A stretch of DNA of 64,000 bases from Oscillospiraceae bacterium (GCA_015066045.1 SVPD01000001.1:124001-188000), one strand, 5' to 3'. Shown: positions 51,694 through 60,515, counted from the first letter of the stretch. The notes: a model not told the origin generated them from the letters alone. Made by a program: numbers and translations.

Positions 51694-53198
51694 ATATGAA
51701 TTCATATCTTTATCTGAAAAGCGGCTCCGACATAAGAGGTGCTGCAGTCGAAACAGAAAAAGGAAAGGTAGAGCTTACCGATGAGGCAGTATTTAAAATT
51801 ACGGTGGCTTTCTGCAGATGGCTCGAAGAAAAAGGCTACAAGGGAAACAGAATAGCCGTCGGACACGACTCGAGAATATCTGCCGAAAGGATCAAAAAGC
51901 AGGTTATTTGCGGTCTTGCTCAGTTCGGAAAGGAAATCTACGACTGCTCATATGCATCGACTCCTGCCATGTTTATGACCACGGTAGACGCTGACTGCAT
52001 CGCAGCAGTGCAGATAACTGCCAGTCATCATCCTTACGATAAAAACGGCCTCAAATTTTTCACTGCCGACGGCGGACTTAATCCTGAGGATATCGAAAGA
52101 ATTCTCCTTCTCGCAGATGAAGTGACAGAGGCGGAAAGTGCTGATGCTAAGGTAATCGAAGCAGATTTTATGAGTGTTTATGCCGAAAGGCTCAGGAATA
52201 TGATTAAATCAGAGGTCAATGCCGACAATTACGAAAAGCCTCTCGACGGGTATAAAATAGTAGTTGATGCGGGTAACGGTGTCGGTGGCTTTTATGCTAC
52301 GGATGTCCTGGCTCCTTTGGGCGCAGATATTACGGGAAGTCAGTTCCTCGATAAGGACGGTATGTTCCCTAATCATATCCCTAACCCCGAAAACAAGGCT
52401 GCTATGGCGGCTATATGTGAAGCTACCGTCAGAAATAAGGCTGATCTCGGCATTATCTTTGATACGGATGTGGACAGAGCAGGATGTGTAGATGAAAACG
52501 GTAAAGAAATAAACCGTAACCGTCTCGTTGCTCTTGCTGCATTTATAGCACTCGAAAGCTGTAAGGGCGGTACGGTAGTTACCGACAGTGTAACGTCTAC
52601 GGGCTTAACCGATTTCATCAATAATCATCTCGGCGGAGTACACCTGAGATTCAAAAGAGGCTACAGAAACGTTATCAATAAGCAGATTGAGCTTGAAAAC
52701 GAGGGCGTTCCGTGTCCTCTGGCGATAGAGACCTCGGGCCACGCAGCTTTCAGTGAAAACTATTATCTCGATGACGGTGCTTATCTCATAACTAAAATTG
52801 TAATTAAAATGGCTCAGCTCGGCAAAGAGGGCAAAAAGCTCGATGCTCTTATTTCGCAGCTGAAGGATCCGTCTGAAAGTCTCGAAATCCGTTTTAAAAT
52901 CACTGAAAAGGATTTTAAGGCCTACGGATTAAAGGTTATCGGGGAGCTTGAAAAATATGCCGCAGATAAAAAAGGCTGGCGCATAGCCGAGGATAACTAC
53001 GAGGGAATCAGAATTTACTTTGATGCTGAGGATATCAGAGGCTGGCTTCTTCTCCGTCTCAGTGTTCACGATCCCATAATGCCACTTAATGTCGAAAGCG
53101 ATGTTACAGGCGGCAACAGCAGAATAATTAACGAATTTAATTCTTTTATAAGGGACTATAAAGGTCTTGACCTTTCTGTAATTGAAAACATTCTGTAA
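51690..53198 (+). CDS. Phosphohexomutase (phosphomannomutase/phosphoglucomutase family)
   Basis: Alpha-D-phosphohexomutase of 502 residues that moves phosphate between C1 and C6 of a hexose. The phosphoserine loop is 'TASHHPYDKNG' with Ser112, the metal loop 'DTDVDRAG' at residues 258-265, the sugar-binding loop 'ETSGHAAFSENY', and the C-terminal phosphate-binding domain is complete. The SGH rather than SGE-type sugar loop leaves glucose or mannose undecided. Possible roles are in glycogen, UDP-glucose or exopolysaccharide precursor supply. It overlaps DUF2461 and precedes yqhQ by 13 bases. Confidence 0.92.
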   Translation: MNMNSYLYLKSGSDIRGAAVETEKGKVELTDEAVFKITVAFCRWLEEKGYKGNRIAVGHDSRISAERIKKQVICGLAQFGKEIYDCSYASTPAMFMTTVDADCIAAVQITASHHPYDKNGLKFFTADGGLNPEDIERILLLADEVTEAESADAKVIEADFMSVYAERLRNMIKSEVNADNYEKPLDGYKIVVDAGNGVGGFYATDVLAPLGADITGSQFLDKDGMFPNHIPNPENKAAMAAICEATVRNKADLGIIFDTDVDRAGCVDENGKEINRNRLVALAAFIALESCKGGTVVTDSVTSTGLTDFINNHLGGVHLRFKRGYRNVINKQIELENEGVPCPLAIETSGHAAFSENYYLDDGAYLITKIVIKMAQLGKEGKKLDALISQLKDPSESLEIRFKITEKDFKAYGLKVIGELEKYAADKKGWRIAEDNYEGIRIYFDAEDIRGWLLLRLSVHDPIMPLNVESDVTGGNSRIINEFNSFIRDYKGLDLSVIENIL

Positions 53199-53211
53199 AA
53201 GGAGGTAAAAT

Positions 53212-54186
53212 ATGAAAACAGAAAATGAACAGATAATCCGAAAAACCTCTGTAGGCGGACAGGCACTTATTGAGGGTATAATGATGATGCATCCCAAGGG
53301 TAAGGCTGCCGTTTCAGTACGGACACCCGAGGGCGACATAGATACCGAAATGCTCGAGGTAAAGCACATCAAGGATAAAATCAAGCCGTTAGGATGGCCG
53401 CTTATCAGAGGTATTGTAAACTATATAGAATCAATGATGTTCGGCTATAAATGTCTGATGATTTCTGCGGAAAAATCAGGTCTTGAGGACATAGAAAGTG
53501 AAGAAGGCTCGTCTAAGCTCGACAAATGGCTTAATGAGCATCTCAATAAAAAGGTTATGGGTGTCATCACTGCCATAGCATCTGTTTTAGGTGTAGGCTT
53601 AGCCTTTCTGCTCTTCTTTTATCTTCCTACGATTGTCGTTGACTTTATAAATAAGCTTTCGGGTGAAGCGCTGACTAATTTCCGTGCACTTTTTGAGGGG
53701 ATAATCAGAATGGCTATCTTTGTTGCTTATATTGCCTTAGTCTCGCTGATGAAGGACATAAAGAGAACATTTATGTATCACGGTGCTGAGCATAAAACTA
53801 TTTTTTGCTACGAAAAGGGCTTGGAGCTTACAGTAGAAAATGTAAAGAGGATGTCGAGATTTCATCCGAGATGCGGCACCAGCTTCATTTTCGTTATTAT
53901 TATCATCAGTGTAATTATCTCTTCTGCCATTTCCGTCGCTTTTCCCGAGCTTCGTAATCAGACGGTGGTATGGATGGCCATAAAGCTGCTCATTCTTCCG
54001 CTGATAACAGGCATCAGCTATGAGTTTATAAAATATGCCGGTAAGCACGACAATGCCTTCGTCAGGATTCTGGCTGCACCGGGACTCTGGATGCAGAGGC
54101 TTACCACCAAAGAGCCCGACGACGGTATGATTGAGGTGGCTCTGGCATCCTTTAAAGCAGTTATCGACGAGGATGATGAAGCATGA
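53212..54186 (+). CDS. yqhQ: YqhQ family membrane protein (DUF1385)
   Basis: A 324-residue integral membrane protein with the DUF1385 signature 'SVGGQALIEGIMMMHPKG' at the N-terminus and 'YHGAEHKTIFCYEKGLELT' near residue 190, followed by 'RFHPRCGTSF'. Four to five hydrophobic segments are visible (about 120-145, 160-182, 220-245, 258-280). Function is unknown; the conserved His/Cys cluster suggests metal binding. yqhQ-prmC adjacency is usual in Clostridia, normally followed by prfA, which is absent here. Confidence 0.92.
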   Translation: MKTENEQIIRKTSVGGQALIEGIMMMHPKGKAAVSVRTPEGDIDTEMLEVKHIKDKIKPLGWPLIRGIVNYIESMMFGYKCLMISAEKSGLEDIESEEGSSKLDKWLNEHLNKKVMGVITAIASVLGVGLAFLLFFYLPTIVVDFINKLSGEALTNFRALFEGIIRMAIFVAYIALVSLMKDIKRTFMYHGAEHKTIFCYEKGLELTVENVKRMSRFHPRCGTSFIFVIIIISVIISSAISVAFPELRNQTVVWMAIKLLILPLITGISYEFIKYAGKHDNAFVRILAAPGLWMQRLTTKEPDDGMIEVALASFKAVIDEDDEA

Positions 54187-55031
54187 CACTCGGTGAGCTT
54201 TACCGCAAAGCCTTAGAAAGTCTTGACGGCATCGACGGTGCGGAAAATGATGTGCGCATTATCATAAAGAAGGCTTTATCCTTCAGCGAAACGGATTTTC
54301 TTATGAATAAAAGCTCTGAAATCTCCGATGAAAAGGCTGAGCTGATAAGCGAAATGCTCGCAAAAAGATTATCCGGTATCCCTGTTCAGTACATAATAGG
54401 CGAGTGGGATTTTTACGGAAGCACCTTTAAGGTAAACGGAAGCGTGCTTATACCCCGTCCCGAAACGGAGATACTGTGTGAATATGTTATCGATTATTTA
54501 AAGAGAATTGAGAGTCCCATAGTGGCTGATTTGTGCGCAGGAAGCGGATGCATAGGTATAACCGTAAAGAAATATACCGAGGCTTCTGAGGTTATATTGG
54601 TAGAAAAATCAGCAGATGCGGTCGTTGTATGCCGTGAAAACATCGTAAGCATTCTCAGTGATAATGAGGCAAGACTTATTAACGGCGATATATTTTTTCC
54701 TGAGGATTTAGGCGAGCTTCCGCTGTTTGATGTAATTATATCAAATCCGCCGTATATAAAATCCTCGGAAATTCTCACTCTGCAGTCTGAGGTTCTTCTC
54801 GAACCGAGGATGGCTCTTGACGGCGGAGAGGACGGTCTCGATTTTTACCGCTTATTGGCCGGAAAATGGATGAAATATCTTAAACCGGACGGTATGTTTG
54901 CTTTCGAGTGCGGAGAGGAGCAGGCGGAAAAAATCAAGCTCCTTTTCGATGAAAAGGAATTTGATGTCACTATATTGAAGGATTATAGTGATATTGACAG
55001 ATTTGTAATAGGAAAGAGGCGTAAAATATGA
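54183..55031 (+). CDS. prmC: Release factor glutamine methyltransferase PrmC
   Basis: Methylates the Gln of the GGQ motif in RF1 and RF2 using SAM. The 282 residues have an N-terminal helical RF-binding domain, 'GIPVQYIIGEWDFYG', the SAM site 'VADLCAGSGCIGI' (about 114-126) and the catalytic 'NPPY' at 188-191. It overlaps yqhQ and the next gene by 4 bases each. The expected neighbour prfA is not present in this window, so RF1 must be encoded elsewhere. Confidence 0.95.
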   Translation: MTLGELYRKALESLDGIDGAENDVRIIIKKALSFSETDFLMNKSSEISDEKAELISEMLAKRLSGIPVQYIIGEWDFYGSTFKVNGSVLIPRPETEILCEYVIDYLKRIESPIVADLCAGSGCIGITVKKYTEASEVILVEKSADAVVVCRENIVSILSDNEARLINGDIFFPEDLGELPLFDVIISNPPYIKSSEILTLQSEVLLEPRMALDGGEDGLDFYRLLAGKWMKYLKPDGMFAFECGEEQAEKIKLLFDEKEFDVTILKDYSDIDRFVIGKRRKI

Positions 55032-55699
55032 TTTTTGATTTGATGCGTGACGGCTTATCATTTGATTTAATAATCAACCTTATGGTAAGAGTTTTCGTTA
55101 TATTCTGTGTGCTTCCCATTCACGAGTTTGCACACGCCTTTGTGGCTCATAAGCTGGGCGACGACACGGCCAGACTTAAGGGCAGAATGACTGCCAACCC
55201 TCTGGCACACATCGATCCGATCGGTGCGCTGATGATTATTTTAGCGGGCTTCGGCTATGCCAAGGCAGTTCCCGTAAACATCAGAAACTTTAAAAAGCGT
55301 AAGCCTTATATGGCACTTACTGCCATTGCAGGTCCCGTTTCAAACATTATTATGGCGTTTATTTTCGTATTTTTCGGTGTTTTGATTCAGGTAAAGATAG
55401 GTGTTACCGATGGCAGCTTTTCATACTATATAGTCGTATTTCTGCTTACTGCGGCACAGATTAACATTTCTCTGGCTGTATTTAATCTTCTGCCCATTCC
55501 GCCTCTGGACGGCTCGAGAATTTTCAGCCTTATAATCCCCGATAAATACTATTACACCATAATGCAGTATGAAAGATACATCGTTTACGGTGTTCTGGCA
55601 TTAGTATTTTTCGGTGTGCTTGACGGACCGATAAGCTTCCTTACGGAGCTTTTATTCAATATTATTTTCAATATCGCACTGCTGCCAATGGGTGTTTGA
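55028..55699 (+). CDS. Site-2 protease family (M50) membrane protein
   Basis: A 223-residue membrane metalloprotease-like protein. The zinc motif is 'IHEFAHAFV' (HExxH) in the first membrane helix, and the third ligand is in 'NLLPIPPLDGSRI' near residue 155. About five hydrophobic segments are visible; no PDZ or CBS domain. This is the minimal S2P type that commonly precedes scpAB in Bacillota (ypuF-region homologue). Substrate unknown; it is not SpoIVFB, which has a different core and partner. Confidence 0.9.
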   Translation: MIFDLMRDGLSFDLIINLMVRVFVIFCVLPIHEFAHAFVAHKLGDDTARLKGRMTANPLAHIDPIGALMIILAGFGYAKAVPVNIRNFKKRKPYMALTAIAGPVSNIIMAFIFVFFGVLIQVKIGVTDGSFSYYIVVFLLTAAQINISLAVFNLLPIPPLDGSRIFSLIIPDKYYYTIMQYERYIVYGVLALVFFGVLDGPISFLTELLFNIIFNIALLPMGV

Positions 55700-55713
55700 T
55701 TTAAGGGTGTAAA

Positions 55714-56502
55714 ATGGAAAAAATTCAATACAAAACAGATGTCTTTGAAGGTCCCTTGGATTTGCTTCTGCATCTTATCAATAAACACAAACTGAATATT
55801 AATGACATTCCCATCTTTGATTTGGTTGAGCAGTACACGGATTATGTCCGCCAGATGAAGGAATCCGATATGGAAATAGCCAGCGAATTTCTCGAAATGG
55901 CTGCAAGGCTCGTATACATAAAATCTGTTTCCTTGCTGCCCGTTTACGAGGAAGCGGAAGAGCTGAAAAAGGAGCTTTCGGGCGAGCTTATCGAATACCG
56001 TGACTGTAAGATAATGGCGGGGAAAATCGCTGAGACGGCTAACGGCTTTGACTATTTTTGCCGTGAGCAGATGAAGATTGAGTCCGACAAAAAATATGAG
56101 AGGCTTCACGAAAGTGATGAGCTTTTCCGCTTTTACCTTTCAGCCGTTGGCAAGGGTAAGAGAAAGCTTCCTCCGCCTATTGAGGCGTTTACTGCCATCG
56201 TTTCCAAAAAAATAGTATCCGTCGCTTCACGCATAGGCGGAATATATCATAAATTCAGAAACAGAGGAAAAAGAAGGTTTTCCGACTTTTTCGCCGATGC
56301 CTCATCCCGCTCAGAGATGGTTGCTACCTTTCTTGCTATGCTCGAGCTTATCAAGGCAAACAAAATCAGGGTTGACGATGAAAACGGTCAGTTAAATGTA
56401 AGCGTATCAGAGGATACGGATATGAATGACACAGACTTTGTAAGTGATTTCGAGGAAGGAAACGAAATCAATTCAGAAACGGACGGTGAAAAGAATGGAT
56501 AA
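55714..56502 (+). CDS. scpA: Segregation and condensation protein A
   Basis: The kleisin subunit of the bacterial SMC complex, bridging SMC heads and binding ScpB. The 262 residues start with 'FEGPLDLLLHLINKHKLNI', then 'ASEFLEMAARLVYIKSVSLL', a helical middle and a C-terminal winged helix ('VATFLAMLELIKANKIRV'). An acidic tail follows. The end overlaps scpB by 8 bases. Canonical order scpA-scpB. Confidence 0.96.
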   Translation: MEKIQYKTDVFEGPLDLLLHLINKHKLNINDIPIFDLVEQYTDYVRQMKESDMEIASEFLEMAARLVYIKSVSLLPVYEEAEELKKELSGELIEYRDCKIMAGKIAETANGFDYFCREQMKIESDKKYERLHESDELFRFYLSAVGKGKRKLPPPIEAFTAIVSKKIVSVASRIGGIYHKFRNRGKRRFSDFFADASSRSEMVATFLAMLELIKANKIRVDDENGQLNVSVSEDTDMNDTDFVSDFEEGNEINSETDGEKNG

Positions 56503-57061
56503 GAAGCTTATTGCTACACTCGAAGCGGTGCTTTTTGCGACAGGGGAGCCCACTGAAATTTCGAAAATTTCGCAGGCTCTGAGTGTGGATGAAATTATTT
56601 TAGAAGAAGCGTTAAGCATTTTAATGGCGAGATATAACAGAGAGGACTCGGGCATCTGTCTTCTGAAGCTCGATGATAAATATCAGCTTTGCTCTAAAAC
56701 GGAGTTTGCCGACAGCATCAGAAAAATCATCGAGGCCAAAAAGAACACACCCTTGTCTCAGGCTGCCTTTGAGGTACTGGCTATAGTTGCCTACAATCAG
56801 CCGGTTACCAAAGCGTTTATCGAGCAGATAAGAGGTGTCGATTGCTCTGCGGTAATTTCAAACCTCTGTCAGAAATCTCTTATCGAGGAAAAGGGCAGAC
56901 TTGATTTGCCCGGAAGACCTTTGATTTACGGTACGACACCCGAATTTCTCCGCTGCTTCTGCATTTCATCTCTCGACGAGCTTCCGCCCTTGCCGAAAAG
57001 CGGCGAAGAAAATGAAGAAACAGTAAATAATGAAGAAAAGGATGAACAGATTTTAAATTAA
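56495..57061 (+). CDS. scpB: Segregation and condensation protein B
   Basis: Forms a dimer of tandem winged-helix domains that sits on ScpA in the SMC complex. The 188 residues contain 'LEAVLFATGEPTEISKIS', 'SQAAFEVLAIVAYNQPVTK' and 'DLPGRPLIYGTTPEFL'. The start is ATG 56495 inside the end of scpA; an upstream ATG at 56444 in the same frame would add 17 residues unlike the family start and has no ribosome site. Confidence 0.95.
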   Translation: MDKKLIATLEAVLFATGEPTEISKISQALSVDEIILEEALSILMARYNREDSGICLLKLDDKYQLCSKTEFADSIRKIIEAKKNTPLSQAAFEVLAIVAYNQPVTKAFIEQIRGVDCSAVISNLCQKSLIEEKGRLDLPGRPLIYGTTPEFLRCFCISSLDELPPLPKSGEENEETVNNEEKDEQILN

Positions 57062-57064
57062 CTG

Positions 57065-57093
57065 TTGACGAAATCTTATTTTTGAGGTAACAT
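57065..57093 (+). promoter_or_regulatory. Possible promoter before the DUF2953-gerW pair
   Basis: TTGACG (57065-57070), 17-base spacer, TAACAT (57088-57093). The -10 matches only 4 of 6, so this is tentative. No clear forespore sigma motif was recognised either. Confidence 0.4.
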
Positions 57094-57123
57094 ATATTAT
57101 ATAAATTTTGAAAGGGTGAGCTT

Positions 57124-57828
57124 GTGACAGGATTTCAGATTTTTTTATTGGTTCTGCTCGGAATAGTCCTATTCTTTGTCCTTGTTTTATCGGTGCCTGT
57201 CAGAGTTTCTTTAGCTTACGACGATAAAATACGGCTTTCGGTCAGATATCTGTTTATTAAGCTTAATATTTTACCTGCGGGGCCTAAAAAAGAAAAAAAG
57301 CCCGAAAAGCAGAAAAAGGAAAAGCCTGAAGAAAAGCCGAAGGAAGAGAAGCCACCAAAAGAAAAGAAGCCTAACCCCATTCTCGAAATGGTGAAAGCGA
57401 ACGGCCATGACGGTATGATGACGGTTGTTTCAAATCTCGGCAAGGTTTTAGGCACATACGGCGGAAAGCTTTTCAAAAGCATCATTTTCGACAGATTGGA
57501 GCTGAACGTTACTGTCGGTACAGGCGATTCTGCCGCTACCGCCATAAAATACGGTCAGACCTGTCAGAAGGTTTTTCCCGTAATGGGATTCATTTGTTCA
57601 AACAATCTCGTACGTAAATACGACATAAATGTGGAGCCCGATTTTCTTGCTAACAGAACGGAAGGAAATTTTTACTGCGATATGAATATATGCTGCAGAA
57701 AAATTATCAACGCCACATTTGCTATGGTAGTAAGATTAATTTTCAAGGTAGTCATTAAATTTTTAACAGGCGCCAAGAAAAATAATAAAGAAAATGAAGA
57801 AATCAAAACACAAACAATGAAAGGATGA
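57124..57828 (+). CDS. DUF2953 family protein (YtfI-like)
   Basis: A 234-residue protein with one N-terminal membrane segment (about 3-24), a Lys/Pro/Glu-rich stretch (about 55-80) and a C-terminal DUF2953 domain ('LNVTVGTGDSAATAIKYGQ', 'YDINVEPDFLANR'). The start is GTG 57124 after GGGTGAG. In Bacillus the DUF2953 gene ytfI precedes ytfJ (gerW), exactly as here, and both belong to sporulation-linked loci. Molecular function is unknown. Confidence 0.87.
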   Translation: MTGFQIFLLVLLGIVLFFVLVLSVPVRVSLAYDDKIRLSVRYLFIKLNILPAGPKKEKKPEKQKKEKPEEKPKEEKPPKEKKPNPILEMVKANGHDGMMTVVSNLGKVLGTYGGKLFKSIIFDRLELNVTVGTGDSAATAIKYGQTCQKVFPVMGFICSNNLVRKYDINVEPDFLANRTEGNFYCDMNICCRKIINATFAMVVRLIFKVVIKFLTGAKKNNKENEEIKTQTMKG

Positions 57829-57834
57829 TATACA

Positions 57835-58227
57835 ATGGCAGAAAAATCAGCAGGTGCAATTCTCTCTTCAACGATTGAAAAAATCCGTGATCTGGTGGAC
57901 ACAAGCACTATTATCGGTGAAGCAATCTACGCTGAAGGCGGCACCACAATAATTCCTGTTTCAAAGGTTACATACGGCTTTGCTTCGGGCGGAGCTGACT
58001 TCCCCTCAAAGGGCAACAAGGAGCTTTTCGGAGGCGGAGGCGGTGCAGGTGTTACCATCACTCCCGTAGCATTCCTCGTAATCAGCTCAGGTGAAGTAAC
58101 CCTTAAGCACATCACTGCTTATGACAATGCAGCTGAAAGAGTTGTTAATCTTGTTCCCGAAATGTTCGACAAGGTAACAGGTCTTATGAACAAAGCAAAG
58201 AAAGATGCTCCCGAAGTAACCGAATAA
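57835..58227 (+). CDS. gerW: Spore protein YtfJ/GerW family
   Basis: A 130-residue protein of the YtfJ family, known in Bacillus as a sporulation-stage protein needed for normal germination. Visible: 'GEAIYAEGGTTIIPVSKVTYGFASG', shortened here to its core 'TTIIPVSKVTYGF', the poly-Gly stretch 'GGGGGAGVTITPVAFLVI' and the hydrophilic C-terminus. Family members are also found in species that do not sporulate, so the gene alone does not establish sporulation. Followed by a hairpin that overlaps the next ribosome site. Confidence 0.9.
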   Translation: MAEKSAGAILSSTIEKIRDLVDTSTIIGEAIYAEGGTTIIPVSKVTYGFASGGADFPSKGNKELFGGGGGAGVTITPVAFLVISSGEVTLKHITAYDNAAERVVNLVPEMFDKVTGLMNKAKKDAPEVTE

Positions 58228-58260
58228 GCTCGGGAAGAAACTGTTATATTAATTTTAATA

Positions 58261-58296
58261 CAACCGCCTGCATATATTTCTATTGGCAGGTGGTTG
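58261..58296 (+). promoter_or_regulatory. Hairpin covering the ribosome site of the carboxypeptidase gene
   Basis: CAACCGCCTGC (58261-58271) pairs over all 11 positions (one G-U) with GCAGGTGGTTG (58286-58296) around a 14-base loop. The 3' arm contains AGGTGG (58288-58293), the likely ribosome site for TTG 58299, and CTTTGTT follows. It can act as a terminator for gerW, as a translation block for the next gene, or both. Confidence 0.6.
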
Positions 58297-58298
58297 CT

Positions 58299-59420
58299 TT
58301 GTTAATTAAAAAAATTATTATCTTACCTATTATTTTTCTTTTTTCGTATTTATTCGCTGTTTTTACCCACGCTATCGACATAAGTGCATCCGCTGCGGTA
58401 GTAATTAACGCCGATACGAAAGAAATTATTTATGAAAAAAATGCTTTCGAAAAGCGTTCTATGGCGAGCACTACCAAGATTATGACGAGCGTTCTCGCTA
58501 TCGAATCCGGCAGGATGAACGATTCGGTCGAGGTTACATCCTCGGCTCTGACGGAGGGCTCCTCCATCGGTCTTAAGGCTGGCTATGTGCTGACTCTCAG
58601 TGATATAGTCTACGGTATGCTGCTCGAGTCGGGTAACGATGCCGCCAATGTGTGCGCTCTGCATTTGGGCGGCAGTTTCGAAGAGTTCGCTTCTATGATG
58701 AACCGCAAAGCATCTGAGCTCGGTATGACAGAGACGAATTTCGTCACACCATCAGGTCTCGATGATGAAAAGCATTATACTACTGCCTATGATATGGCGG
58801 TTTTGGGTGCCTACTGCATAAAAAATCCCGTCTTCCGTGAAATATGCTCTGATAAAAAACACAGTGTGACCTTTACAGAGCCCGATATCACGGTCAGCTT
58901 TTCAAATCATAACAGATTGCTCGATAGCTGTGAGGGTGTTTTCGGTGTAAAAACGGGCTTTACGAAAAAAAGCGGCAGATGTCTGGTTTCCGCCTGCGAA
59001 AGAGACGGTGCAGAGCTTATTTGTGTCACGCTTAACGCTCCTGACGACTGGAATGACCATATTAAGCTTTATGATGCCTCATTTGCAGAGCTTAACAGAT
59101 CGACTATGAAGCTCACCTCCTTATCTGAAGTAACCGTCTACGGCGGCATCGGCGATAAGGCTGAGATATACTGCGACGAATATGTTCATCACTATAAAGA
59201 GGACGGAACGCTGACTCAGCAGATTATTTTGCCGGATATTATTTATGCACCCGTGAAAAAGGGTGAGATATTAGGTGAGGTGCGCTATTATTCCGACGAA
59301 GCTCTGGTCAATACAGGCTATATCTATTCAAAAAGTGACATTCCCTGTGCGGAGGAAACATATAAAAGCAAACGAAGCTTAGCAGAGCTTTTGACGGATT
59401 TTTTTAAAAGAAAGGACTGA
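58299..59420 (+). CDS. D-alanyl-D-alanine carboxypeptidase (DacF/PBP5 type)
   Basis: Exported peptidase S11 enzyme that trims the terminal D-Ala of peptidoglycan stem peptides. The 373 residues begin with a signal sequence (hydrophobic about 5-22, ending near 'THAIDIS'), then the active-site 'STTK' in 'MASTTKIMTS', 'SGN' in 'ESGNDAANV' and 'KTG' in 'GVKTGFTKKSG'. A C-terminal PBP5-like beta domain follows, but no clear amphipathic membrane anchor. Start is TTG 58299, 5 bases after AGGTGG; GTG 58290 is the alternative. Proximity to gerW makes a DacF-like spore role possible. Confidence 0.93.
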   Translation: MLIKKIIILPIIFLFSYLFAVFTHAIDISASAAVVINADTKEIIYEKNAFEKRSMASTTKIMTSVLAIESGRMNDSVEVTSSALTEGSSIGLKAGYVLTLSDIVYGMLLESGNDAANVCALHLGGSFEEFASMMNRKASELGMTETNFVTPSGLDDEKHYTTAYDMAVLGAYCIKNPVFREICSDKKHSVTFTEPDITVSFSNHNRLLDSCEGVFGVKTGFTKKSGRCLVSACERDGAELICVTLNAPDDWNDHIKLYDASFAELNRSTMKLTSLSEVTVYGGIGDKAEIYCDEYVHHYKEDGTLTQQIILPDIIYAPVKKGEILGEVRYYSDEALVNTGYIYSKSDIPCAEETYKSKRSLAELLTDFFKRKD

Positions 59421-59425
59421 TAATT

Positions 59426-60169
59426 ATGACAGACGGTAAAGTCAGGCTCCAGAAATTTTTAGCTGAATGCGGTGTGGCTTCACGCAGAAAAAGTGAAGAG
59501 CTCATCGAGCAGGGTGCAGTTCGTGTAAACGGTCAGGTAGCCTTTATCGGTGACAAGATTAACCCTAAAAGCGATACTGTCACTGTTAAGGGAAAAAAGG
59601 TTATCAAGCAGAAAAATCATACCTACATAATGCTTCATAAGCCGAGAGGCTTTATTACAACCATGAGTGATGAGCGTGACAGAAAGTGTGTGGCTGAGCT
59701 CATCAAGGATGTTCCGGGCAGAGTTTATCCCGTAGGAAGGCTCGACCGTGACAGTGAGGGAATGCTGCTTTGCACAAACGACGGTGAATTTGCAAACGCT
59801 ATGACACACCCCAGAAAACACGTGCCTAAAACCTACAGGGTTACTGTCAGACCTACTATAACACAGGAGCAGATTACAGAGCTTACCACGGGAATAGTAA
59901 TCGATGACCGTATGACCGCTCCCGCTGAAATCCGTGTCGTTACCAGAGAAGAGGGCAGGGTGGTTCTCGAAATTATTCTTTATGAGGGAAGAAACAGACA
60001 GATAAGAAAAATGTGTGAAGCGGTGGGACTCGAGGTGGCCCGACTTAAGAGAACTGCCGTAGGCTCAGTAAAATTAGGTATGCTTAAGCAGGGTGACTGG
60101 CGTGAGCTCACCGAGGATGAGGTGAGAAAGCTTATGCTCGCTGCAGGTATGGAAAGAAAGAAGAAATAA
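59426..60169 (+). CDS. rluB: Pseudouridine synthase, RluB/RsuA family
   Basis: Predicted 23S rRNA pseudouridine synthase of 247 residues. The N-terminal S4 domain ('VRLQKFLAECGVASRRKSE', residues 6-24) is followed by the catalytic 'GRLDRDSEGMLLCTNDG', whose first Asp after GRL is the nucleophile, and 'YEGRNRQIRKM'. In Bacillus rluB lies in the same scpAB-dacB neighbourhood (ypuL). Starts 5 bases after the carboxypeptidase stop. Confidence 0.94.
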   Translation: MTDGKVRLQKFLAECGVASRRKSEELIEQGAVRVNGQVAFIGDKINPKSDTVTVKGKKVIKQKNHTYIMLHKPRGFITTMSDERDRKCVAELIKDVPGRVYPVGRLDRDSEGMLLCTNDGEFANAMTHPRKHVPKTYRVTVRPTITQEQITELTTGIVIDDRMTAPAEIRVVTREEGRVVLEIILYEGRNRQIRKMCEAVGLEVARLKRTAVGSVKLGMLKQGDWRELTEDEVRKLMLAAGMERKKK

Positions 60170-60171
60170 TT

Positions 60172-60498
60172 ATGATATTTTTTAAACCGGAAAATCTTAC
60201 TGAAAATGTTTCAAAATTTACTGCCATAGAAAATGATGATGTGTGCGGATACTGCCTTATGAGGGTTAAAAATAATATGGCTGAGGTTTACGAGCTTCAG
60301 TACGATGAGGACAAGCCGTACTTGGTTGAAGGGCTTTTACGTACCGCCTTCAATGCCGCATCTCTTAAAAACATTTATATGGGAAAATGCAGCTGCGAAG
60401 GCATCGTAGCTTATCTTGATAAAATGAATTTCGAAAAAACAGTAGACGGCTATATCAATGACATTCCCTCGATTCTGACGGGCTCCTGCTGCAAATAA
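60172..60498 (+). CDS. Uncharacterised small cysteine-containing protein
   Basis: I do not recognise a named family. The 108 residues alternate strands and helices ('VCGYCLMRVKNNMAEVYEL', 'LVEGLLRTAFNAASL', 'YLDKMNFEK') in a way that resembles a truncated acetyltransferase fold, but the acetyl-CoA loop is missing. Six Cys occur at 25, 28 (CxxC), 73, 75, 106 and 107, which could bind metal. The gene starts 2 bases after rluB, so it is translated with it. No signal peptide or membrane segment is visible. Confidence 0.7.
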   Translation: MIFFKPENLTENVSKFTAIENDDVCGYCLMRVKNNMAEVYELQYDEDKPYLVEGLLRTAFNAASLKNIYMGKCSCEGIVAYLDKMNFEKTVDGYINDIPSILTGSCCK

Positions 60499-60515
60499 AA
60501 AATACTTGAATTTAT

